From Hansfordia pulvinata (Eukaryota > Ascomycota > Sordariomycetes > Xylariales), in contig BJKQ01000013.1 in the NCBI GenBank assembly GCA_006538405.1, forward strand, positions 806,001 to 870,000: 64,000 nucleotides of DNA, in the 5' to 3' direction. A program made the translations under genes and the position numbers. Shown here piece by piece: positions 49,369 to 58,305 of this stretch. Position 1 is the first letter of the stretch. Every line of letters starts with the position of its first letter. Below the pieces are notes generated by a model that worked only from the letters and a program-made list of their open reading frames with translations, was not told where the DNA came from and ran no database searches.

Positions 49369-50007
49369 TGGGGTAAATGTCATGATGAGGCAGACGGGAT
49401 TTAGATACGAATACAATGAGTTACGTTCCAGATCGACGCATCGTTACCACTGCATGTAGTCGTCCACCTCGGTCTCTTAGTCGGGTCGAGACGGACCAAA
49501 ACTGCAAGCTCTGGGAGCCTTGTGTGCCGTGTTATGTACCTATCTCCCAAGGTACCTACCTACCTACATGTAGGATCCAGTGAGAACTGGAAGTGACGCT
49601 TCACAATTCATTGGATAGGCCCCCAAGGCACCAGCAGGAGGAGGGAGGCGCAGTGATCCATCATCATGCATTGGACAGAGGTAGGTACTTGCGAGTGATG
49701 TCTGAGGGGTCGGGTACTTCACTCAGCGCGCCTGGCAACTGTCGCTACCGCGGCAGGTGGCGGGCGGGCAAGGCTCGCACCCTGCACTTGAACCTCACCA
49801 ACGCCGGCACGTGCCTTGGTATCCGGCCAACGCAGATCGTACAGCGGGCATGAAAGCGCACACGGAACCGGTTTCTCCGTAACTGGCCCATTGTTCTGGC
49901 TACTGCAAGCACAAAGGAGTCTTTGGCCCTGCCTCGATCATACCGTTGCGAACGCCTCCGCCGCTCCCTCCAGATGGTGTGTGACCGGGCCTCTTGCCGC
50001 ACGATAA
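49369..50007. other. intergenic
   Basis: 3' flank of the methyltransferase gene, with a GGTACCTACCTACCTACATGTAGG-like cluster near 49553-49575, then sequence before the NLR relic. The first exon of the NLR may be hidden here, but no start codon in a matching frame was found. Confidence 0.5.
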
Positions 50008-53000
50008 GAGGGATGGGCAAGCTCACCTTCAGTCCAGGCCTCATCCACCGGGTCTCGGCGCCTGGGACTCGTCCAAGTGGCCCCGCGCCCCGGGAATGCC
50101 GAGAGCCCGAGTACCGACATCGAGTAGGCAGACCTTACCCTTCCTTGCTTTCTAGCGCTTCGCTGATCTTAGGGAAATGAAGCATCATAGCGATTCATGG
50201 TCTCGGAGCCGGGTCGCCAGCAACATGGGAGTACATTCACAAAGATAAGCCAGATGTCAATTGGTTGGCAGACCATGACACGCTCCCAGCCGCCGTCCCC
50301 AACGCCCGCATCTGCACATACGACTGGGACGCTCGTTTCCTCGACAAAGCCCCCGTACAGACACTCGCTGGCCACGCTGACACGTTACTTGATCGTATCA
50401 GTGAGGCACAGGCTGTCTCCCCAGAAGCTTCGTCATCTCGGCCGATCATCTTCATTGCATCTTGCTTTGGAGGCTTGATTCTCGTCGAGGTATGTGGGTC
50501 TGTCGATTTGCCTTTTGCATGGCTGTGCGGCTGACAATGATAGGCGATCAATCGGGCTTCCAACGGCAGCCAGTACAAACACATACTCCAGAATACTGTT
50601 GGCGTCGTCTTCTTGGCGACGCCATTCTCGGGGAGTAACGCGGCCTCGTTCGCGGGCTGGGCTGTCACAGTACGGACGATCATGGGAGAACGAGCTTCTG
50701 AACAACTGATAAAAGCTCTAGATCGGGACAATGAATCGATTCGGCAAGGTGTCCAGGACTTTGCAATGGCGATTCGGGTCATGCGCCTTGCGATAGTCTG
50801 CTTTCACGAGACACAGCCAACCGAGCTACTGACCCAGATGTGGCGTGGGCTGAAGAGGGCAGGGAGTTTCGGATGGAGTAGGACATCCATGCACGTGGGT
50901 GGAATCTGTCAGGCACATACACCCCCGACCAACGCTGACAACAATGCCATTAGATCGTATCTGAGCAATCAGCCTGCCTGCTTGGGTTTCGCCGCCGGGC
51001 TCTTGATGCTAACCACAGTGTCATGAACAAATTTGCTGGACCGGAAAGCGTGAACTTCATTAGTGTTCGCGACGAAATATCCGCAATGGCAAGGCGCGCA
51101 CCAGAGGTGCTTGCCCGACGACGAGATGGTATGAGCACAAGTTTTACCTCAGGGCTTCACAGACCGTTGACCTTTGCTAGCTGTTTTGTTCTACAGGCTA
51201 CGGGAAGTCGCTACGATTGCCCACGAGCCCGGGAAAGAGCACAAGCCTCGCTTGTCAACTGCAGTCCAAGACGCTTCGGGTATGACTGCTTTCGAGAACG
51301 CCTTCGACTTGATTAAGCAACGTTTCGACACGGGAGACCATCCCGAAAACCCATTTATTGAGCCTTTAGACACCTTAGCCAAGGACGAAGCCACCGAGCC
51401 TGGCGAAACAGGTAAGTCTCTCTACACTGCAGAGGCACGATACGGGCTGTCAAAGATTCTCATCCTGGGAATACTCTAGGGATATACATCTTGCAAGATC
51501 TTTACAACAGCCTGTCTTATGCAAAACATAAAGCCGAGGGGGAACGCAAAAACAGTATGACACATCTCTCCACGAATGCAACCTATACTGAGACGTCTAG
51601 ATGAATTCTCCCGAGCTTTATACGGTTGGGTCGGTGCGAGCTTTGACCCCGGCGAGCTCAGAAGCTTTGCCGAGAAACGTCTAAGTGGTACCTGCGATTG
51701 GATTCTCCAGCGACCGGAGTTGCAGCAGTGGCAAAATGCTGCATTTGGAAGCTCGAACATGCCCCCAAAAGTCCTCTGGGTCCACGGCCTGGCCGGGTAT
51801 GGCAAGACGTTTCTGTGCACCAGGCTCGTCGAGCATCTACAGAGTGGTGATAGCCCGCTCGCTTACTTTCTCTTCTCATCGGGGTCCCACGATCGAGCGG
51901 GTGCCCTGGATGTTGTGCGAGCATGGACCTATCAGCTCATTGTGAACCACGATGCCGCTTTCAGCAAAGCCCGAGAGTATTGGGAGTCCAACCAAGGATG
52001 CACGTTATCTGCAGAGAGCGCGAAGGAGCTTCTCAAGGCTATACTACATGATCTGCCCACTTGCCTCTTGATCGTGGATGGCATTGACGAATGCTTTGAG
52101 ATGGGGGACGGCTTCATGGCTTGCCATGGCCACTCTATCAGAGACTTCTTGGCCTACTTGACTCAAGCCGCTTCTGCGGCCACGCGTATCGCCATTTTCA
52201 GTCGAGATACCGCAGTAGTCCGAGCAAGCCTCGCAAGGGTTGTCGAGATGGGAACCTGTGAGCTGACCTCTCTTTCCTTGCGACCTGATGACATGAAAGA
52301 GGACGCTCTGCTGTATGCGCGCCACATTGTGGACTGGAAATGCGAGAAGCACGCCGAAGAAGACCGAGCCAGACTAGCCGATCGCTTTGTCACTAGATTT
52401 GAAAGCATGTTTCTCGGCATCAGACATGTCGAGAAACAGCTGGGCATCCGAGACCGAATAGGGGCACTACACAAGTCGATTGATCGGTTCCCTAGCGACC
52501 TTCACCAGCAGTATGACCGGTACTGGCGACGGTTCTCCGAACTACCGGAGCCGCAAAGAAGCCGGGTGTTCGCCACTCTGCGTTGGGTCACATTCGGCCT
52601 GCGCCCTCTGAGTGTGGCAGAACTGACAGAGGCTCTGCTCCTCATTGAAGACGACGAGGATTGTGACATGATGGATCCCGAGGACTTGCCCTTGACTATT
52701 GACCGACACTACGTTGAGGCGGAGATACTGAATCTTTGCGACCCACTGGTGGAAACCCATGGCACGGGAGACGACGCGGGGCGCTGGACTGTTCACTTGA
52801 CGCACTTTTCAGTCAAGGAGTTCATACTGTCCCATGAGATATGCCCAGCGGGTCAGATTTTGGCAAACGAAAAGCTACGACAAGCGCACGAAAGGATGCA
52901 GAGTAATGTTCTCTTAATGATGTGCCTCCGATACCTCATGCTCCAGGATGATGCTGCTGCTGAACGAGGGGGCACGGAAATCCAGGCGTTTCGCGGGTAC

Positions 53001-53177
53001 GCTCTGGCTTGGTGCCCTGTCCATCTGAGGATGGACCAAAGCAACGCCCGGCTCGTGTTGAGAAACATCAATGCTTTCTTCGCCAAAAGGGGGCCCAATT
53101 GGGAGTCATGGGCCCAGCTCACGGACCAAAGGCTACGGCGACCAAAGGCTACGGCAAAATCCATCGCCATCGGCTAG
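50008..53177 (+). CDS. alpha/beta-hydrolase and NACHT part of the NLR relic
   Basis: Exon structure that keeps phase: ..-50123, 50183-50489, 50544-50894, 50954-51128, 51208-51411, 51480-51554, 51601-53177. The hydrolase begins DIIAIHGLGAGSPATWEYI and has IIFIASCFGGLILVE, where the usual GxSxG serine position appears to be Cys; this ASCFGG form is common in such fungal proteins. The NACHT domain has Walker A HGLAGYGKTF and Walker B LLIVDGIDECFE. A winged-helix-like linker follows (RWVTFGLRPLSVAELTEAL). The frame ends at TAG 53175-53177 only because of the 16-bp duplication. The 51129-51207 intron uses a non-obvious acceptor (GGGAAG) and the 51555-51600 intron is only 46 bp; both are the least certain joints. 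Confidence 0.75.
53124..53155 (+). repeat. 16-bp perfect tandem duplication causing a frameshift
   Basis: GACCAAAGGCTACGGC occurs twice back to back (53124-53139 and 53140-53155). With a single copy the NACHT frame would run straight into the downstream ankyrin frame; 16 is not a multiple of three, so the second copy shifts it. Confidence 0.95.
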
Positions 53178-53253
53178 ATTGCTGTGGCACGACGCGGAAA
53201 TACAGCGAGCGAACCCGCTGTTCTATGCGTCGCTGCTCAATTTGTAGGAGACG

Positions 53254-54924
53254 GTGAGCTGGATTCTTGAAGAGCTGCAGTTTAGTGTGGATGCGATAGA
53301 TGCGTCGGGTCGGTCAGCGCTGCTAGCAGCTGCATCGACTGGATGGCTGCAGGGGGTCGAATATCTCATTCGGAAAGGCGCCAGTGTCCATCTGGCAAGT
53401 GACAGGCGGACTCCCATCTACGTCGCTGCGGCGAACGGTCACCTGGAGATCTTACGGCTCTTGATGGATCACGGCGGCGATCCAACGATGGCCGCCGACT
53501 GGGCCGGGCGGACTCCGCTAGACGCGGCAGCGCTCCAGGGCCACCACGAAGCGGTGCAGTTGCTACTGGATCAGGGAGCGTACGTGAACGTGGCTACGCA
53601 GTCCGGAAGAACGCCCCTCAATGCGGCCGCGTTCCGGGGCTACTCCAATGCTGTCGAGCTGCTGCTGCTGAGTGGCGCGGACTTGAGGCTGGCCACCAAC
53701 GGCGGCTGGACCCCGTTGTATGCCGCAACAATGCAAGGGCACGAGCAAATAGTTCGGTTGCTGCTGGACCATGGGGCGGAGATTAACGCGGCCAGCCAAG
53801 CTGGCTGCACACCACTGTATGGGGCCGCATCCCAGGGCCATGCCAGCATTGTCGAGATGCTGCTGCACAGGGACGCAGACCTATCGTTGGCCACTGCAGG
53901 TAGCTGGACTGCGTTGAGCACAGCAACCGAACACGGCCACCTGAAGTCTGTCCAGCTGCTGCTGGCTGGTGGTGCAGACGCGAACGTGGCTGTCAACGAC
54001 GGCCGGACACCGTTGATCATGGCATCGGGGAAGGGTTACCTGGAAATCGTTTGGCTTTTGCTGGAGAATGGCGCCGACGTGGCCATGTGTGACGACAATG
54101 GATCCACCGCGATCAGTGCAGCCGCGGAAAACGGCCACCTCGACATAGCCCGGGCCCTCCTCGAAGCGGGCGCGAATCTGCTCACGGTCTGCGACGTGGT
54201 GGGCGAGACCCCGCTGCACCGAGCAGCGTTCCATGGTCAGTCTGAAATAGCCACATTCCTCACGGACAGGGGCGCCAACATAGCACCGGTTGACCATCGA
54301 GGATGGACTCCGTTGCTCGCAGCGGCTCTGATCGGCGAGCTCGAGATCGTCCAGCTGTTCCTGGAACGAGACGCATGTCTGGCGACCATATGCAATGGTA
54401 AAGGCTTTACTCCTTTGCATGTGGCTGCACAATATGGCCATGTTGAGGTGGTGCGGTTGCTGCTGAGCCAGCCCGCGACGAAGCCCTCAGCACGCAGTCA
54501 GGATGGCTCGACGCCTTTGCATATGGCTTCGCTTAAAGGCCATGCCGCAGTAGTCCGTTTGCTCCTCAACGGAGGCGCGGACCCTTGGGCAAGGCGCGAG
54601 AACGGGCACACGCCGCTCTTGTCAGCCATTGAGAGCCACCATATATCCGTCGTCGACGTTCTACTTGCGGGGCATAAGGAAGTCCGCACCTTCGAGTCTG
54701 GCACCCATAGGGTTCTGCTGCGCGCAGCCGAGTTCAGCGGCTGCGAGACCTTTGCCCGGCTGCTGGAATCCGCCGGCGACCCGGGCATGCCAGATCGATA
54801 CGGCACGACGGCGTTGTCGATTGCCGCGCGCCATGGCCGCGCCGAACTGGTCCAATTGCTTGTGACAAGCACATCGGCCGACTTGAACTCTCGTGACGTT
54901 TTCGGCAGAACCCCCCTTTACTGA
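53254..54924 (+). CDS. ankyrin-repeat part of the NLR relic
   Basis: An open frame of about 556 codons consisting almost wholly of some 16 ankyrin repeats of 33 residues, with the TPL..AA..GH..IV.LLL..GA consensus in nearly every unit. The first lies at SGRSALLAAASTG and the last complete one at YGTTALSIAARHG; a seventeenth begins at FGRTPLY and is cut by the TGA. The frame upstream of 53254 continues open to 53248 and, past the TAG, further back to about 53140, so this is not an independent gene with its own start. The repeats differ from each other at the surface positions, as expected for a recognition domain. Confidence 0.8.
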   Translation: MSWILEELQFSVDAIDASGRSALLAAASTGWLQGVEYLIRKGASVHLASDRRTPIYVAAANGHLEILRLLMDHGGDPTMAADWAGRTPLDAAALQGHHEAVQLLLDQGAYVNVATQSGRTPLNAAAFRGYSNAVELLLLSGADLRLATNGGWTPLYAATMQGHEQIVRLLLDHGAEINAASQAGCTPLYGAASQGHASIVEMLLHRDADLSLATAGSWTALSTATEHGHLKSVQLLLAGGADANVAVNDGRTPLIMASGKGYLEIVWLLLENGADVAMCDDNGSTAISAAAENGHLDIARALLEAGANLLTVCDVVGETPLHRAAFHGQSEIATFLTDRGANIAPVDHRGWTPLLAAALIGELEIVQLFLERDACLATICNGKGFTPLHVAAQYGHVEVVRLLLSQPATKPSARSQDGSTPLHMASLKGHAAVVRLLLNGGADPWARRENGHTPLLSAIESHHISVVDVLLAGHKEVRTFESGTHRVLLRAAEFSGCETFARLLESAGDPGMPDRYGTTALSIAARHGRAELVQLLVTSTSADLNSRDVFGRTPLY

Positions 54925-55248
54925 GCTCGGGACGAGACCGTCGCCCGGATACTGCGTCAGGGCGCCGCTGAGCGCGGAATCACTCTGACAACCCCCGCTG
55001 GTATCGATATATCCTACCGTCCATCCCTCTCCGGCTTTCTGATTTGCGACGTGTGCGCATTGGCCATCGTTGAGTCTGTGTATTATTTCCACTGCTCTGA
55101 CTGCCATGGTGGAGGTTTCGACATCTGCACGGACTGCCGACGGCTCGGGGCGTCGTGTCTGGAGCCGGAACACGCGCTCGTCAAGGTCGATCCGCTGCCT
55201 GGGTGCAGCATGGACTGGCCGCGCATAGAACGTGCACAGGAGGCGTAG
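54925..55248 (+). CDS. ZZ-type zinc finger end of the NLR relic
   Basis: Same frame as the ankyrin part, past the TGA at 54922-54924. It starts ARDETVARILRQ, the completion of the interrupted ankyrin repeat, and ends in a ZZ finger with cysteine pairs CDVC, CSDC, CTDC, a further Cys and a His in the usual order (FDICTDCRRLGASC..EH). ZZ domains close several fungal NLR proteins. As a separate gene it would lack a start near the domain boundary, so it is read as the severed tail. Confidence 0.75.
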   Translation, partial: ARDETVARILRQGAAERGITLTTPAGIDISYRPSLSGFLICDVCALAIVESVYYFHCSDCHGGGFDICTDCRRLGASCLEPEHALVKVDPLPGCSMDWPRIERAQEA

Positions 55249-55970
55249 CGGGCGACCAACCACCACGCCGGTTGTTGTCTGGTCGGGAGAGGGCGCATGT
55301 CTCGTGAGTTTGGGTTCATTCAACTGTTTGTATCATTCGTTGCATTCGAGCTGCGATGCCTGTAGACATGTTGCAATATTTGAACGCATTACATGGAAAA
55401 GCACGGCTGGATTCAGCATTCATTGCCTCGACTTCTCGCCTGTCACTGGATTGCCACTTTTAAGTATCAGGAACGAGGCGGCGAGGGATCGTCCACACTG
55501 GGTGATCAATTGGTGGTCCGCACGTCTTGCCTCCAATCGAGCTGGCCATGAACTGGCTTCCCACTCCACTCACAACTGTCCTTTGAAAGGCAGGCGCGAA
55601 CTCCGTTACGACCAATCCATCCCGCCGACTCTCTTTCCAAGGATATCGGACCCTGTATTCGTGGGCTCCCCTTGCCATGGTAGATGGTGAACAGGCGTGC
55701 TTGACTGCAGGTCGGCAGACTCCGATTTGCAGAAGCGTAGATTCATTCATGTAGGTTCTAGTCGGCTCTCCCATCCGAGGGGAGTGTACAGTACTGCCAG
55801 TGGATATTGATTGGTTCTGTCTACATACACCGACTGCGATGCTAAATCATGACAAGGAACGCAAGATAAGCAGAGTACCTAATACTAACAGAAGGATATC
55901 GAGTAAATGCGGTACAGCCGCAGCCGGTCACGTCCTCAATCGAGTTTGATTCCATTCTCCGCCCGAGGCC
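55249..55970. other. intergenic, convergent 3' ends
   Basis: Lies between the end of the NLR relic and the stop of the minus-strand secreted protein gene. Open frames here (for example 55232-55690) carry no recognisable feature. Confidence 0.6.
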
Positions 55971-56870
55971 TCAAGATCCATCTGCGGGGAGGCCGGCGCT
56001 TATCAACAACTCCTGATCGCCCGTCTTTGCCAATATCCGGCGATACGTCCTGGATCGCATCAATTTCAAGTTGTTCCAATCCATGATGTCGATATCCCGG
56101 ACGCCAATGTAGTTCTTCTGCAGCAGATTTCGGAGAATCTTCTTCATATTTCTCTCCGGATCTCTGTTGCCGATCTCGTTCGTGGCATCCACTATCGCTT
56201 GGTTCATATCTTTGTCGCGGACGTGGCGTGCCTCTCTATTTTCCAGCTTGAAGTCGCCCTTCTCGTCCCAGAAGTCGCCCCCCCACTTGTACGTTGGCGA
56301 CCGCTGAATGGAAGCGTCGGGGCCTTTGTCAAACGACTCTTCGATCTCATCCTGGATCTTGGACATGTTCTGCTTCCAAAGCTTTTCTTTCTTCTCCGGC
56401 ATGAGCTTCTCGGCAAGACCGTTGAAATCCGCCTTTGTGCCGGAGTAGTCACCGTCGTCGTCGTCACTCTCTCCGCCATCCGCAGCGTCATCGCCCCCCG
56501 AGCCCTGACTGCGGTACTGTCTCAGGTCTTCCCGGGTCAGGCGGTCGCTGCCTTCCCTGCCCTCGTTCATGATCTCCAGGACGCGGTCGTCGTGCTCGCT
56601 CTGCGAGAGCCCTTTTCTCATGACGTCCGTCAGGATGGCGCGGTGAAGCTTGTCCTCGTCGACGAGCTTGCGGTTGAGGTAGATCATGTTCACCCTGGCC
56701 TGCAGCCCCCGGGCGACGACCACGGGATGAGCGTCCACCACCCTTCCGGGGGGCCCGGACTCTCGTGTCTGAGCCGCGTGGGCTTCGGGCTGCGGGGGCA
56801 CCGCCAGGGCGCGCGCGCCCGCCAGGGCCGCCCCGGAGAGCACGAGGGAGAGGACTGCGGCTCGTCTCAT
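55971..56870 (-). CDS. secreted cysteine-free hypothetical protein
   Basis: A single-exon frame of 299 codons. Residues 1-23 form a signal peptide (basic start, hydrophobic core LSLVLSGAALAGARALA). The rest is highly charged, with an acidic SDDDDGD stretch near the middle and several predicted helical segments (ILRNLLQKNYIGVRDIDIMDWNNLK). There is not one cysteine, unlike most small secreted effectors. No family was recognised. It could be an extracellular or cell-surface protein, or an effector; no retention signal such as HDEL is present at the end (GLPADGS). Codon composition is like the neighbours and a TATA-like site lies about 115 bp upstream, which supports a real gene. Confidence 0.72.
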   Translation of the reverse strand: MRRAAVLSLVLSGAALAGARALAVPPQPEAHAAQTRESGPPGRVVDAHPVVVARGLQARVNMIYLNRKLVDEDKLHRAILTDVMRKGLSQSEHDDRVLEIMNEGREGSDRLTREDLRQYRSQGSGGDDAADGGESDDDDGDYSGTKADFNGLAEKLMPEKKEKLWKQNMSKIQDEIEESFDKGPDASIQRSPTYKWGGDFWDEKGDFKLENREARHVRDKDMNQAIVDATNEIGNRDPERNMKKILRNLLQKNYIGVRDIDIMDWNNLKLMRSRTYRRILAKTGDQELLISAGLPADGS

Positions 56871-56983
56871 GACTTTTTCTTCCCTTCTTCTCAGTTTTAT
56901 CTGTTAGAATGCAGATGATGGATTCGTGTTTTGGAGGATTCTGTCCTTGGTGATGGGGACTCCGATGGCCGGGAGACTGAGGG

Positions 56984-56990
56984 TATTTAA
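56984..56990 (-). promoter_or_regulatory. TATA-like element of the secreted protein gene
   Basis: TTAAATA on the minus strand, about 115 bp before the start codon at 56870. Weak match, supported mainly by its position. Confidence 0.3.
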
Positions 56991-58278
56991 TTGCTGGCAG
57001 GATTGATTGCGGTGCGAGATATCTTGGGATTTATCTCTCAGCGGGAGGAGTCCCAGGTGCTTCTCCCAGTATGAAGCCACCCCAGATGCCGTGTATCGAG
57101 TCCGACTCATCGCCGCTCGCGCCTCTTGGTGGGAACCCGGGGCAAGAACGGCTCTGGTCGCCGATGTCTACCTGACCTACGAGAGCTTTGGCGGCCGCGC
57201 CCCTCGGGGTCGGGGACCAGCTGGGGCGATGCGAGGCCCCGAGAGCCGGCTTCATTGGTACGCAAAGCTCTGTTCGTATGAGGTAGCTCCAGGTTGATGG
57301 TCTTTCGGCTAGATTATGTAGGTAGGTAAAGTAGGAGGTAGTCATTTGGTTATGGAACCCGAGGCCGAGCATTCGCACGCCACCTTCCTCTCGCGCCCTC
57401 CAAGTCCGATGATATGAGACTGGTCATAGGATAAACACCCAACAATGCTCATGACCACGGCGCAGGCTACCTTGCTCTTCTGTCGTTCTAGGTATACATG
57501 AAAGTTGAGCCGCATCCAACATCCGTCGTCGATCGCGTTTCGAGCCAGGCCAGCGCTGTCATCCCCTCTGTCCGTGCTGTACGCACACTCACTCGCGCCT
57601 CGCAGGTGTCGAGCTGTGCGGCCCTGTCGCCACCGCTGCTTAAGCATGCGGGCATTGCCACTTCCCCGGCGTCGTGCGCCCCGCCTAACTAGACCCTCAT
57701 GCGTAGACTGTACGAGTGAACCTCGTGTCGCCCTTGCCACAATCCATCGCGAACAGGGCCGTCGCCTCGACCACCCCCGTCAATGTCGAAACCAGCGGCC
57801 TGACGCAATGGGGTTCTGTTCCGCAGACATCCACGACACAATGGCCAACGCCGCTCGGGCGGCGTCGCGGGATCGAACCAAGCTCCCGGGCGGACCACTG
57901 AGGCTTCTCGAATGGCCAAAGTGGCGGCGGCCCATGTGAACCACCCAGGCGTTGGAGCAATCTCGGGCCCGAAAGCTGGTCCGCCGACGATCGAGGTTGG
58001 CCAGGCAGCCAGAGAGCAGAATCGCAGAACCTCTCGCTGTGCGGTACTCTAGTGGTGATAAGACACGGCCCACGAGAATGGCGAGGGTGGTTTTCGCCGA
58101 CCATGATCGAGCGACTGGCCAACTTGTGCATGTGCCCTGGCGATCGCCCCCCTCTGCTGGCCTTGGACGCAGGTCTGGGGGCGGCTTTCGCGGCGGATCA
58201 GTATGAAGGTTGTCCACGATCTGTGCTCCCCCACGATGGATCCGCTCCCGCCACCCCGACACGAGCGGCGTGCCCGCG

Positions 58279-58296
58279 CCCCCCCCCCCCCCCCCC
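58279..58296 (+). repeat. poly-C tract (18) in the 3' flank of the Zn2Cys6 gene
   Basis: Eighteen C on the plus strand, only 10 bp beyond the stop codon of the minus-strand transcription factor gene. The transcript would carry a G run in its 3' untranslated region. Confidence 0.95.
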
Positions 58297-58305
58297 TCTC
58301 CTGCG

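Larger units (their letters stand above)
50008..55248 (+). pseudogene. decayed STAND/NLR receptor: alpha/beta hydrolase - NACHT - ankyrin - ZZ
   Basis: One ancestral gene can be followed over 5.2 kb. NLR-like STAND proteins of this build act in fungal non-self recognition; here that role is inferred from architecture. Three lesions interrupt it: a perfect 16-bp tandem duplication at 53124-53155, which shifts the frame right after the NACHT part; an in-frame TAG at 53245-53247, between NPLFYASLLNL and ETVSWILEEL; and an in-frame TGA at 54922-54924, between the last ankyrin repeat and the ZZ finger. Beyond each lesion the same domain order continues. The start codon was not found: the first recognisable exon is open from 50008 but has no Met. 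No virus or transposon sequence is inserted. It might still make a truncated hydrolase-NACHT protein. Confidence 0.85.
56871..58305. other. intergenic
   Basis: Promoter of the secreted protein gene to about 57.1 kb, then DNA with no supported gene, ending in the 3' flank of the Zn2Cys6 gene with an 18-base C run at 58279-58296. Confidence 0.6.

Noticed and set aside
53254..54924. Ankyrin frame as an independent complete gene
   Set aside because: Its apparent first codon is GTG within a frame that stays open upstream past the TAG at 53245; the domain order and the 16-bp duplication show it was joined to the NACHT part.
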